The notes under the pieces are model-generated. The model had not been told where the DNA came from and did no database searches. It saw only the letters and a program-made list of their open reading frames with translations. A stretch of 64,000 nt of DNA. Origin: Metellina segmentata. Lineage: Eukaryota > Arthropoda > Arachnida > Araneae > Tetragnathidae. Below are positions 23,290 to 35,557 of this stretch, one piece after another (the first letter of the stretch is position 1; the number at the start of each line of letters is the position of its first letter). The stretch covers positions 132,572,899 through 132,636,898 of the forward strand of contig OX375873.1 in NCBI GenBank assembly GCA_947359465.1. The letters are read 5' to 3'. Made by a program: the position numbers and the translations under genes.

Positions 23290-23397
23290 CGCTTGGTACC
23301 AAATTATTTGGTAGTGTCCTGGGATCCCTTCGGGATTGATCCCAGACTGTCGCCAATAACTCTATGTATTGCTCCATTGTGATGTTAATTAAAAAAT
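23290..23397 (+). mobile_element. SINE 3' fragment
   Basis: GTAGTGTCCTGGGATCCCTT, then GATTGATCCCAGACTGTCGC, then GTGATGTTAATTAAAAAATG. It is in opposite orientation to the adjacent SINE. Confidence 0.8.
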
Positions 23398-23529
23398 GCA
23401 TAAATACAATGCATTGTTACATGTACGTACTTTTTCAAAGTCGAACTTTGCAAGACAAGTCTAGACATTGGCACAGCTCTTGATTTACACCAGTTCTTCA
23501 TCAATGACATTTCTATGAAACGTTAGGAC

Positions 23530-23703
23530 GGGCTAACATTTCAAGTGATTTCGACGAGATACCTCGTCCATGAAAATCCGACCAATTTTAATGATAATCT
23601 TTCGTCGTTATATTGCTGATGTTTTGTTGACGAGAGCAAAATCTGATCAGTTTTGCTAATACCCCTCCTGGTGGTTGTCAAGACAACCACCAGGAGGGTT
23701 AAT
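23530..23703. mobile_element. GATATC-palindrome TIR element with a doubled right end
   Basis: TTTCGACGAGATACCTCGTC near the left side and GATCAGTTTTGCTAATA inside. The right end is a 17-bp perfect inverted repeat around AA (23663-23679 / 23682-23698), so the terminal motif ACCACCAGGAGGGTTAA is immediately preceded by its own reverse complement. Confidence 0.85.
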
Positions 23704-25120
23704 GGAATAGAATTTATCCTTTAGGGTCTAATTTCTTTGTGGTTATGTGGACAGAAACATGATATTGTTTAAATGTGCCGATAAATTGTTTTCAGTTGAA
23801 GGCCATTCTATATTAAAAGGGCAGAGGTCCGTTAGTAGGGACATGGTTGATATGCAAAACAAAAGTTGTTTTATTTTATGTACGTTGCATCAAAGGCATT
23901 ATGAAATCTAATATTTGGGACGTAAATAAAATGTTTAGTACGGTATTTAAATGAATATCTATTAAAATCATCTGCAAGTTCTATATCAGGTGTTCACTGA
24001 CAATGTGCGTAAAACGTAGAAAATAATTAGAAAATTACAGGTAATAATGCATTTTAATCTGTTTTAAATACATCGACAATTTAGGATTTTTTAGTCACTA
24101 ATATTTTAAATGCATATTTCCGTGTGAATATATAGTATGTAAGTCATTAATTAATAAAGAACATTGCTCTAGGACAACTTCCTATAAGTGGGTAGTATTA
24201 ATAAATTTACAATACTCCGTACTGAAGACAGATTTCAGTGAGAAATAAAATGTTGATAGGTATATTTTATTCATGACTAGACTTCCTCCCCATGTAGCCT
24301 TAAACACAGAGGTTTATCTAAAAGCATACTCTGCTTCTAACTGAGAAAACGTGATATTTCAATGCGTTCCAACAAAAGCGGTACATAAACTAGTGATCTC
24401 AAATAACCTGAACCTTTACACACGTCTTCTTGAATTTGTTGATGTCCGTTTGGATGAAAACATCTTGACGACTACAGCTAAATTCCCCAACCCTATCCAA
24501 GAAAATGCGTGCATAAGGAAACACTGTTGAGAATACTACGAAGTATTCAAATACGATTCCCTTGGTAACGGAATGTGATTTTGCCTCAAGTGAAACTTGG
24601 CGCTTATATTAGGGAACTCAACATGTTACTACCACAGTGAATTTTGAAAGTTGGGCCGAGCCACTCTTAAACCATGACTGGAGGAACTTTCCGTTACACC
24701 TCTCTAGATGCAGTCGCCAGAGATATTAAGTTTGTCACGTAAGCATGTTTGAACTTTCGCTGTTGAGAAAGAAAATAAATCCTTGAAAAGCGAGGCTTTA
24801 TCGTTTTTGAAATTTATTTTTCTGTATTTTCAAACTGCGAGTGTTTTTATTTTCGTATAAAAACGGGTGGCTATATTTTTTCAGGTTCACGAAATAAATT
24901 ACAAATATATTTTTTTGTTAGATTTGTCCACATGAACGTAATATTAAAATCTTAGTCTTTAAAACTTTGCAACCAATGCTCTTTTGACCCCACACAACAT
25001 ATCCACTTGACATTCGCTGTAAGAAAAATTATACATAATATTCATTATTGGACTGAATTCGTCACTAGTCACAATTCAGAATTCCATTGAACGAAAATTA
25101 TTACACAAAAGATTTTACTT
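23704..25120. other. AT-rich spacer
   Basis: No supported ORF or dispersed repeat. Confidence 0.5.
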
Positions 25121-25239
25121 GTTGAGATACGTAAGTGTTGAGATATGTAAGATATTGAGATAGGTAAGATGTTGAGATATGTAAGATGCTGAGATATGTA
25201 AGATGTTGAGATATGTAAGATGTTGAGATATGTAAGTGT
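25121..25239. repeat. 17-bp minisatellite, about 7 units
   Basis: Consensus unit GTTGAGATATGTAAGAT, seven tandem units (119 bp) with a few substitutions. A minus-strand ORF over it simply translates the repeat. Confidence 0.95.
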
Positions 25240-25369
25240 ATATAATTCATAAAGGAATAATAATTGCACCTTTAAATCTTTAGATAACCCGTATGCCTCA
25301 AATGGAATTGTTATTTATAGCGCAAAGTGGTTTCGATAAATGCACTCGATAACAAAAAAAAAACTAACA

Positions 25370-25920
25370 CATCAAAAAGTAATTGTCCGATTTAAAATTA
25401 GTTAATGCGAAGAACATACATAGAAGAACATACGATTAAAATTTTCAGAACAATTGAATGACTAATTTCAGAGTATGGTCGTTACAAAGGGAAGAAGTCG
25501 ATAAGGCTTTGGTACACCTCTGGCCTGGATGCAAGCTGTCACCCGGCGAGGCATAGACTGAAAACGTTCCGGGATGGTGTCCTACGGAATTTCTTACCAA
25601 ATTCTCTGCAACTGTCGGGTTAAATGGTCAATATTCCGGGATGGTTGTAATCGCCTTCCCATAACGTCCCAAATTTGCTCTACAGGAGAGAGATCAGGAG
25701 ACCTAGATGGCCAAGGAATTGTTGGGAATGCTTGAAGACAGTTCATAGTAAGAGTAGGATCATCACTCTGCCTTGGACGTCTCCATACATGTCTGCATTT
25801 GTCGTCAGGACACAGTTGGAAACGGGACTCGTCACGAAAGTCTATATGTCCCCAGTCAGCGCCGTTCCAAGATGTTCGGACCAGAAACCACTTTAAATTT
25901 GCACCTTACTGGTGCGTCGA
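25370..25920 (-). pseudogene. Tc1-family transposase remnant E, internally deleted
   Basis: The minus strand reads LVRTSWNGADWGHIDFRDES, a Tc1 catalytic-Asp region, then RFQLCPDDKCRHVWRRPRQ. It then jumps across a deletion to TMNCLQAFPTIPWPSRSPDL and SPVEQIWDVMGRRLQPSRN, and on to RRVTACIQARGVPKPY near 25500. It is the same subfamily as remnant A, and its sequence through the non-coding 3' side (CGATTAAAATTTTCAGA) matches 14780-14800. The missing middle removes the second catalytic Asp block. Confidence 0.9.
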
Positions 25921-25925
25921 TATTT

Positions 25926-26057
25926 TTTTGGTATAGAGTATATCTCATCAATCATGCCTTGACAAATTTCGCTAATGACGAGATATCTCGTCAGTCAAGA
26001 TATGATAATTTTTATAGATATAAGATACCTTTTACAGACAACCATCAAGAGGGTTAA
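25926..26057. mobile_element. GATATC-palindrome TIR element
   Basis: AATTTCGCTAATGACGAGAT, ATCTCGTCAGTCAAGATATG and the terminal CAACCATCAAGAGGGTTAAA. Confidence 0.8.
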
Positions 26058-28500
26058 ATACAATTATAAAGGTATAAAATTACTTAACACAAAGAGTTAC
26101 CGAATTGAGACACATGTTTCTGAACTATGGAATGAAAGGAACTAATATTTTTAAGACGCCAGTCTCAATTGTTATGCTCTAGTGTCTTGTACATGGTTTA
26201 TGTATGCAACTTGTTTACGCTACAGTAAACACGCAGCATACTCTTAGGCTCACTAAATCATGCTCCTATGCATGTGATTAACTGACTACGTCAAGACAAA
26301 CCCTCAAAGCATCGATCCATCACGATCCTCTATAAATAGGTGACCAATCAAAGGACCGTTGCAATAACTAAGCTCGGATTAGACAACTCCTGCGCTAATC
26401 AAGGTAACCACAATTCCAGAGAGTAGGCGCAACCACAATAATGCAGTTGGCTCAGTTTGTAGCTGCAATAGCCACAGATACAATCTGATACTTTTGACAG
26501 TAATGACACCTAGGCTCGGAACCTAGGTCGGGACTCAAAATCGTGCGACTACTTGATATGTAAGATTAGGAGGCTCTAATATTTAGGTTAGCCTACAGGG
26601 AAATCATAAAATAAAACTTCTGGCTCTGGTAAAGAGATAAAATAAATATTCTATGTCTAATTAAGTCCGTTATCATCTTGAATTGATTAATGCAGTGATC
26701 TTGTACGCTTGACATGTATTTCTATGTTCAGGTTTGTTATGTTTGTAAAGCATAAGGTCCATATTTGGCCAAACTGTACCAAACAACGTCAAGAAAATGC
26801 AAAAACACACAAGTTTTTATTGACACAGATAAGAACTACACACAAAGATGTATCGAAAAGACACCACCTACAATTCCTAGGTTGGTGACATACCAATTGA
26901 GTCACGCCTATGTTCAGAAACTGGGTTACAATTATGGGTTTCGAAGCACAAGAGCTATTTTTGGCCAAGCTGTGCCAAACAGAAAACAGACAACGTCATG
27001 TAAAAAATGCCGTGAAAGCGATAGAAAGAGGGATTTAGGTACAGAGTAGTGCGATGAAAGCAGAAAAGAATCACATGGGTATCATTGAAGCGTGACTCCC
27101 CATGTTTATTAAACCCAGTAAGCCTCATCGGAAAAGAAAAGATCACCATGGTACCGTGTCTGAGAAGACCGCTAGGCAAAGTGCCAGGCATAGCGGTGCT
27201 TTCTCGTCCTTGCTACTACCACTATTGCTGATGATGGGGCAGGCCCACATATTATGCGTGTACTGGATACCAATAACCAATTTTTAACTGGATACCAATA
27301 TTCTCAGTTTCGATTGAACTAACTGGACCTTTCAATCGGTATCGAGAGGAAATACGACCTTTCTCCTCGATAACAATCAAATATGAAATTCAGATGAAAG
27401 AGAGACCAATGATCTTCCATATCCAGTGACGATCTGAGGATACTGTACAGTTAAGTTATCTGGAAGTTCCTTCTGGATTGGACGCTTTTGGTGATGGGGA
27501 AAATAAGGAAGTAGCTTGGTTATAGAGCCTGTTAAATTTGTTTATTCATATTTGTTTCCTCGATTGTACATCTCATAATTTGGGTGTGCAGGTTTTCACG
27601 CCGAGAGGGTCTTTCCAGTTGTGAATCCCGGAAAAGAGGGGCCAGAACGGACATGTATCGGTCTTTTTTTGCTCGAGAATTGGAATAATTCTGTGTCTAC
27701 CTTGACTCCTCTAAAATGTTACCTTCTAAAGATATAGATAAAAAAATAGACAGGTTTTTCGTCTGAAATATATTATAAATAGTGATCGTACCAAAATAAT
27801 ATTTGGACTACTTTTTATCATACGAATACTAAACAGAAAGTATCCGAGAAATTTCCATAATGGTTTACCATAGTATCAAGTCGCAAGATTTCGTGCGTAG
27901 AAAAGGAAAACTTTTAAATATTCATTTGAAACATAATTGCTCTAAAATATGTAATTGCCTAATGAAAGCAAACTATCCAATCCAAGTAGCAGAAAGTAAG
28001 CCAAAACTGATTGCACAGAATCAGGCACGTCTATCAGTGATCGTATTTAGATGGCTTCAGAACTTGACTCTGGTCACCAAAAGGTTAGACTAAACATGTT
28101 AAAGGCGTGAAAAAAAGGCGATGTCTAATTGAGACCGTTATCGTCCTGGATAGGAGGTGACAACCACTAAGCTCAAAGTTCAATTTTCTGAGACATCAAC
28201 GCGTTTCCATTTCTGCTGGCAATCACCACGAATGGTTGGTATAGGACAATGGAGGGAGAGGTGGAATTTTATCAATACAAATAGGAACCCGATTCTCTTT
28301 AACTTTTCTCTTATATATCGCCCAGTAAAGGAGAGTTAGCTGAGCGTAGCTGTAGGGCGATAGGTTTAAAGGTGATGATCGCTCTTGGACTTTTGCCAAT
28401 AGCCATTCTTTTCTTACCGTGCTGTTGAGAAGACTGAGAACAAAAATTCTTACTTCGCTCGAGGTAAGAAGAAGAAAGAAGAGAGATTATAGCCCGGGAA
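26058..28500. other. mixed spacer, mostly single-copy
   Basis: A motif TTGGCCAAACTGTACCAAAC..AACGTCAAG near 26765 recurs near 26960 (TTGGCCAAGCTGTGCCAAAC) and near 42855, suggesting an unnamed old repeat. The small ORFs at 26765-28339 have no recognisable domains. No gene is supported. Confidence 0.4.
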
Positions 28501-30130
28501 ATACATGGATTTCCTGATAGTTGAAATCGTGTTGATTTTGGGAGGAAGTAAAAGAAGTAGGATGTTTTTTCAGGAAGTCAAAGGTATTTATATATTGGAT
28601 TAAAGAATTTTCGGAAGTGCTCACGTATACTTTTATTTCCGATGTTAGCATAGTTGAAGGACTAGTGAAAGAAAGTTCAAATAGTTTACAGTGATTCTGT
28701 TTAAAGCATTACTCGGAGAAGAATTGGTCTTAAAAGTTTTCTTTTTCAGGGATTTTATGACAAAATGTAGGTGGGCACTCATTTTCTGGTTGGCAGGATA
28801 TTTGACGATTACTAACGGCTAAGATTTACTTGCCCATATTTTTTTTCCTTGTACGTATGAGAAACTAATGTATTAAAAAATATAGTGTGTCCTTAATTTT
28901 CAAAGCATGGCAAGGTATTAAAAGTAATTTGTACAGCGTTATAATAGCACAGTAGGTCATTAAAGCGTAATTTCCATCCATTTGAAACAGGTTTGTAGAA
29001 AATGTATATTACCAATTATTAAAACCTCAACCAGAGGTGGAAATTTAGTCTATATTATGGAGAATACTATAAAAACTGGTAATTTTTTAGTTGAAATATA
29101 GTATATTTATAACAAATTATTATAAATAATCTATTTGTAATTTCTTAAGTAATGGATGAATACTTCGCTAGCATGAATGATATTAGAAGATACAGAAATC
29201 TGTTTAATGTTTATTTTTATAATCTGATTCACTTTAAAATAAACTTCAAAATAGATTATACAGAAAACACACAAAAATGTGTTCTTCAGTGTAGTTTATT
29301 ATAAAATCAGTTGAGTACCAAAATTTATTTCAATACTTTTGAATTTGAGTTCCATGTAACACATTCATTACACTTATGTAGAAAAATATGTATCCATACA
29401 ACTATTTGCTTTACATTTTAAAATCTTACGCTGATAACATTTCAGACTTTTCCTCTATTTATTCTTAATTATCTGCAACAAAATTTAATTGAATATCGAA
29501 AAAATAATGAAATCTGAATCTATTGTGTAATCTTAAATACCTTTAAATTATCTTTAGTCTTCTATTACACTAAAAGCCTGTAATTAAAAATTAAACCAAA
29601 TTTATTGTTTTTCTGGTGAAATAGATCTTTTTTTATATTGATTTTTTGATGATTGATATTATATGTGATTTCCAAGGCTTCGAAGTCTTTAAAAATTTCA
29701 CACTTCACAAGATGTAGGCGCTCATATTTTTATTATAGATTAAGCAAGTGCTCACTGTCTCTTCTAGCTTCGTAATTGTAATTTAAATGGTGTTCATAAT
29801 ATTCAACGTTTAGCTTTTACATTATTTGCATTTATAAATTAACAAAAGTTATTATTATTAAAAAGAAAAGCTAGTACAATTGAATTGTTTATGTTTTGGA
29901 GGAGACATATATTAAATTACTTTATATAAATATTTGTCCTTACAATTCGGTTCGAAACACATCACATAGAGCCACCATTCCCTAAACTCATAAAATCCCT
30001 TTTTTGCACTGTGACTTTAGTAATTGGATTACCCACTGAATTACACTAAACAATTCGAAGAGATACCAGTAATCGTAACCCAGACAACAATTCAGCAAGT
30101 ATCAATAGATTATGTATAATGTTTAGTTCT
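28501..30130. other. very AT-rich spacer
   Basis: No ORF, tandem repeat or dispersed repeat recognised. Confidence 0.5.
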
Positions 30131-30134
30131 CACA

Positions 30135-30395
30135 TATCGCACCCCGGCAAGAAAAATAACACAATTCAAAATTGCAGAATTTGAAAATCATCAACTTAAA
30201 GGACACTATAATACTTATATTGAAATAGTATAATCTTCTTTTGAATTTTAGGTAAGTATTTATGATGGTAACTTCTATTATATTCTATAGAATAGTAATA
30301 TAACACGCTGGGGAACCTCATACATATTTTTCAATAACAGAGCATCAAAATTTTTATTTTTTGACTTGTGTCACTTTTTTTGCCGGGGTGCGATA
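30135..30395. mobile_element. 257-bp MITE with long TIRs and TA target duplication
   Basis: The element at 30137-30393 begins TCGCACCCCGGCAAGAAAAA and its other end, reverse complemented, begins TCGCACCCCGGCAAAAAAAG. Similarity continues about 40 bp inward (AACACAATTCAAA versus GACACAAGTCAAA). TA flanks both sides (30135-30136, 30394-30395), as expected for a mariner-type MITE. No coding capacity. Confidence 0.92.
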
Positions 30396-30929
30396 TATTG
30401 AGACTTATTAATATGTGTTTATTTAATAATTTAATTAAATTCAAAGGACTAAAATTTATAGAATTTTGGGAAATCTATTAGCATTTCCATAGCACTTCTT
30501 AGCGATTCTATGATTAACAAACATCAAGTTTCGTACCGGTATCAATCAAGCTTAATTAATTAGTTTCAAACAGAACACTTTGATGGTAATTATCTACACA
30601 AATCTCGTTAAAATTAATGAAAACTATTTAATATTCCTTTCAAGTGGTAAAGATTATACAGTTGAAATGTTTACTCACGTAATTTGGTTAAACACTAAAA
30701 AATTCAGGATTTTATATTCATTCATAATTTATTTGGTAAATTATTCTGTTAATTATCTTACCAGATGCATATTTCCTTAATAATTGAGCTAAATTGCAAT
30801 AGATGTTTTTAATTAGCAGTAGTCTGAAATACATGCACATTTATTTTTCAATACTATCTTTTTACTAGTGTTCTAGTTGAACTGGTGGACAAAATGCACG
30901 TAGAAAAGTGTAAACATTCTTTAGAAAGT

Positions 30930-31450
30930 TGTAACTTCAAATAAAAAAAAAACTGACTTTCTTCTCTGCTTCACGTACAGCCGTTGGTGTTATTCTTCTC
31001 ACTGAAGAAAACAAGAAAAAACTGTAAGTAGGATCCACAAATAAAATATCCAGGAACTGCCAATAAAAAACGCTAAAAAGAAAGAACGTTTTAAGGGAAA
31101 ATAAGACCAGGAAGAAAAGGGGAAAAAGCAGAAAAATTACAAATGTCGTTTTCACATCGCTTTATATCAGGCATGTATTGATCCCTGGGATTACCGTCGA
31201 AGCAACTATTCCAGGATCCAAGCGGAAATGACGTACCGGAAGACGACAGCTTTGGCCTGGTTTCGAAAGGAAAAAGCTTTCGATGTAACAAAAGAAAATG
31301 GACTTGGGCTTTCTTTTCGTAAGTTGCTAACTTTGCACATTTTTGGCGTTTTGTTTCCCCCATCAACTCTTGCGATAGTTTGAATAGTCCCTGCGGTGCT
31401 TGGTGGACCGTCACGATATTTAGAAACTGCGTAAAGTCAATGGTAGGGAC
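30930..31450. other. repeat-poor island with a 107-codon minus-strand ORF
   Basis: Less AT-rich sequence. The minus-strand frame at 31091-31414 begins MTVHQAPQGLFKLSQELMGE and then becomes mixed. No family is recognised and codon use cannot be tested by eye. It may be a conserved non-coding element. Confidence 0.25.
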
Positions 31451-31924
31451 TGTGAGATTACTACCTTACAGTGAAGGTTGCAGTATAGTGGATTTTTGGA
31501 CAGCATTCGGCAATTACTAACTCTAGTCTGTAGTTACAAATCGAAAGGAATTGATATTCATCAAATGATATAACAGGTTTACTTTTGAAATACACTAAAA
31601 CGTCTTCCATAGAATCTCGAAGCTAATATGATAGTTAATATAAACAATACCCTTTTAGTGTCAACAAAGGTAACAAAGTGGAATTTGAATTCTCTATCTG
31701 GCCTGCTCTATATAGCAAGCTCCAGATTTTACGAAATCAGCATGCTCTTCTGCAATTTAAGCAATTTCAAATCACGAATATTCCAATATTGATAGGACTC
31801 GATCGGATTTACGATTACGCGATTCAGAGCTGTAGAAACGTACATTAGTGCATGTTTCATTTATAGTTTAGAAATTTGGTAACACAAGAAATTCAGATAA
31901 CACTCTTATCTGATAGCAGTTTAC

Positions 31925-32425
31925 CCAGGTGCCGAATTATATTCAGTGTTCTGCAACACAACTTCAATGAATTGCAATTCTTCTGCAGGCATTTTGTTCG
32001 AGTTTTGAAAACTACTGTAAAATCAAAAACAGACGTAAAACACAATTATCGGCTCAATATGTATTACATATTTATAATAAATCTAATCAAAATTAATTAA
32101 CTTACTTTATTTAAAACCAAGGCATGCTTTCAGTATTTGGAATTTTGTCGAAAACTTTCGAAGTTAAATACTGTGTCATTGACAAAGAAGATGTGTTATT
32201 TATAAAGTGTTTGTGGTAATTTACGTGGTGTTGGGAGGTTGTTCCGAAACTAGAAAAGAACAAAAAGTGTAGCAAGAAGCGCGCTTTGCACTACAGAACA
32301 TCGTGACTTATGAAAAAATCGTCGAAAAGTTTTATAAAATTAAGGACAAATTGTTCTGCTAAGAATTTGCTTGTTCTTCGACGTACATCGTAGTTTTAAG
32401 AACTTTATGCTCCCGGGGTAGTTTA
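31925..32425 (-). mobile_element. ~500 bp non-autonomous TIR element, copy B
   Basis: Reads opposite to copy A: CCCAGGTGCCGAATTATATT, AGTGTTCTGCAACACAACTT, AAAACCAAGGCATGC, GCGCGCTTTGCACTACAGAA, and ends ACTTTATGCTCCCGGGG. Confidence 0.85.
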
Positions 32426-32546
32426 TAAGTCGTATTTTGTGAAATAAAAATTATGTGAATTCTTACGCTCTTTACATAAATCCATTTTGTGCAGTAGACA
32501 ATCTTAGTTATTAGTGTATTTTGGGATGGTGGGCAATAAATAAGCC

Positions 32547-32771
32547 TTAACCCTCCTTCTGGATGTCGCAACAAGGTAACCCGTCTCATTAACGAAACCG
32601 ACCAGATCCTGCTGGACAAATTATTTCGTAATTAAAAGGGAACTGACCAGATCGTGATTTCGACATCATCGAAAAATCGACAGAACCTTGAATACGAAAT
32701 ATCTCGTCATTAACAAAATTGGTTGGATTTTGACGGACGAGATATCCCGTCGCAACCGCTTGGAGGGTTAA
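32547..32771. mobile_element. GATATC-palindrome TIR element, well-preserved type copy
   Basis: Left TTAACCCTCCTTCTGGATG; right GCTTGGAGGGTTAA. Inside are ~43-bp units: AACAAGGTAACCCGTC, ACCGACCAGATCCTGCTGG, AACTGACCAGATCGTGA, and TGACGGACGAGATATCCC. It shows the structure best: inverted TTAA-containing ends with alternating inverted inner units. Confidence 0.88.
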
Positions 32772-33596
32772 AATAATAATTGGAAAAAACGTCATGTACC
32801 TTAGAAGAATTTATCTAGAATATCTGACTTTAATCATTTCAAAGTGAGATGCATGACGGCTAAAACGTCCTAGAAAATATACACTAAATTTTTAGTTTCC
32901 TATTAGAAGAGGTTTTACGCAATTCCATATTTATATGATTCATTTTTACCTTCAAAAACAATGCTATGGGTTTGTCTATACGTTTAGACATTTAGCTAGC
33001 GTTTGCCGCAATTCAATCGATATTCTGGCAGGCAATCCAATTCCAATTCATTTATTTTATTACAATATTTCTGTTTGCTGCATTACCTTCACAGAACTTG
33101 TTAGCTGCTTGAAGATGTCTTTGCTATATGTCTTTCATCTGTTATACATGAAGCGGGGTATTTTGTGTTGGTAGAGATTTGAGCTGTATGATCTGAGGGT
33201 AGGATCCCAATCTATGAGTATTGGGATATTCTTGGCTTATAGAATTGCACAAATTACTGCGATGTAAAACTACTTTCTTGGTTGTAGAATTCTATTTCCA
33301 GTCTGGTATCTTTGTAATCAGATAAGATGGTTGTTAGTATCGTTTTTTATTTCCATAATGATTCTTACGATGGTGCCTTATTTTTACAAGTCCAAGTCTC
33401 GCATGAACATCCTATTTCTTTTGTTTTACAAAATCTTTACACTTATTCATGTTTGCATGGTGTCATGGTTCATCACTTTTATGCATAATTCATGTTATTA
33501 TTGCACTGAGAATCTAGTCTTATCAGATAATGAATCTGATTCCCTAGAATTTTCTTATATCAGTTCTATAACTTTTTTTGCAAGACTTTTCTAGTG
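32772..33596. other. AT-rich spacer
   Basis: Small ORFs (32935-33174, 33331-33594) are hydrophobic, as expected from AT-rich sequence, and are not supported as genes. Confidence 0.45.
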
Positions 33597-33775
33597 TTAA
33601 TCTTTCTGGTGGTAATCTTGACGAGGTACCTAGTCCTTAGAAAAACCTACCAGATCTTGAAGGACGAGATATCTCGTCATTTGAAAGGAACTGACCAGAT
33701 CATGATTTGGATACAAAACAATAAATACTGTCTTATCATTAGCAAAATTTCTCTCATCCTGACTAAGATAATAAC
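33597..33775. mobile_element. GATATC-palindrome TIR element
   Basis: TTAATCTTTCTGGTGGTAAT, then TTGACGAGGTACCTAGTC, then ACCAGATCTTGAAGGACGAG and ATATCTCGTCATTTGAAAGG. Confidence 0.82.
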
Positions 33776-34349
33776 GGGCGCAGCATTGCTATTAGGTTAT
33801 TGCACATACACATTCTTAGTTTCGAATTTCGAAAGAGAAATTTGATATGACACCGTGTACACAAATTCGTACAAACAAAAATCCGTTATTTGGAATCAAC
33901 CTTTCAAATTGAGATTCGCTTTTCACATCAGCAGTCAATACGGAATAGTTTAATTCAGATCTTAAGAGTTCGAAGGCACTACAATAAAAAAATGTTTTAC
34001 TAATACTTTATGGGTAAAGATTTTATACGAAAGTATGATAGATAATATGATGTAAATGTATTTTTCACACCACAGAAATGTAGTTCAGCTTATGCAATTG
34101 AGCTTTTTACGTCTCAAAAACCTTTTAGTGCATTCCTAGACGTCACAATATCAAATGAGATAGTATTCATACAACGTAGCAGCTAATATACATCTAATAT
34201 CAGTGTATCTAACCATTTCAAATAGATTTTGTTGGATACCTAGTCCTAATCGTTTAATATAGCTAGAATGCATTCAATTGATTTTATGTGCGATGCATAA
34301 AATATTTTATTCAGATATTTAGATACCTGAATGAGTATAACCACGAGAT

Positions 34350-34990
34350 GACACACTTCCAAAATGAAGGGAGCAGGCATGAAACAGAAGTTAATTTCTT
34401 TTTGCAAAAATGCTCATGCACATCTATTTTTAGACCTCGTCCTCAAGCGATGGTGCAATAACAGGAGGTGTCGAGACCGAAGTTTGCAGCTGAATCCCTT
34501 GGCCAATGTGGACTCTCGGAAGATTTCTGAAGTTCTTCCTCGGAAGCTCCTCCCTCACCCAGATCAATTTTCTTCACTGGAGCGTGGCCCACATCGATAA
34601 AAATGCTTTCCCGGCCACTAGATGGAGCTGCTATTGGCAAATCGAAAATCGGTGACTTATCCAAATGTGACTTTTCAGCCACTAAGCTCCTCGATGACAT
34701 GGGCTACTTAAAATGTTTATCAATTCATTCTGCGCTACTTAACAGCCACTTCAGCCAGCCGTACTTAACTAATTTGCGGGGAGAGATAAGAGCATTTAGA
34801 GGCCCTCATCCAAATGGCCCGGATACGGAGAAACGACAGATTTCTGACTTTCTGCCCCTCGCTCGGTTTGTGTGCAACTCTTCAATTATGTGTACTTATC
34901 TGGGAATTCGGGATTGTCGATCAGGGATTACGTGGAAATGGGATTAATCTTCCACGTGCCAAGTCAACTGGAGAATGAATTTTCAGATTG
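34350..34990. other. GC-richer island with open frames on both strands and a CTCF-like motif
   Basis: One of the least AT-rich parts of the window. The minus-strand frame at 34443-34700 (85 codons; MSSRSLVAEKSHLDKSPIFD at its start) has a plausible mixed composition, and a donor-like CTGGGTGAGG occurs within it. Plus-strand frames at 34364-34600 and 34603-34947 overlap, so at most one strand can be coding. GCCACTAGATGGAGCTGC at 34614-34631 resembles the CTCF core CCACTAGATGG. No protein family is recognised. Confidence 0.3.
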
Positions 34991-35269
34991 TTTTGCAACA
35001 GATAATGAGGTTAAAAATGACACACACTTCAATATAGTAGGTATATATTTAACGCTTAGCGGAATTCAATTCCAGGATTTGATGCTTTCTAAGGATTTAA
35101 AAAGAGTTTTTTTAAATCTTTTATCTTTGAATTGACTTGGTCTTACTCTTTTTTCTGAAGCAAAACAATATTTGTATACGTTCGTGCTTGCAACATTTTT
35201 AATTTGTTTACGAACTTTGATTAAGCCAAGTAGATTTGGCGATTAAGTCTTTCTCATCGTTCTTTTCTT

Positions 35270-35474
35270 GTATCAGATCTTTTTCTCGTCTATAAAGATA
35301 TGACTTAATTTTATTAATGACGAGGTATCTTGACATTAATATATCGCCAACTTTTTATGTTGAAAAGATCAAGATTTAATCAATTATTTCCCTAATGGCG
35401 AGATATCTCGTCCATCAAGATAAGATCAGTTTTCTAATGACAAAGTACCTCATCGCGACCACCACAAGGACAGA
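35270..35474. mobile_element. GATATC-palindrome TIR element
   Basis: TTTATTAATGACGAGGTATC, then CCTAATGGCGAGATATCTCG, then TCCATCAAGATAAGATCAGT, and the end CGACCACCACAAGGACAG. Confidence 0.82.
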
Positions 35475-35557
35475 TTACCGAATAATTTAAGGTGTTTCTA
35501 ATTTATGTCAGGTAGTTATGGTTAATGACCATCTTGATTGGTGATGGTTTGTTAGAT

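Noticed and set aside
25069..25269. Repetitive protein with ISxxYISQHL repeats
   Set aside because: Direct translation of the 17-bp minisatellite on the minus strand.
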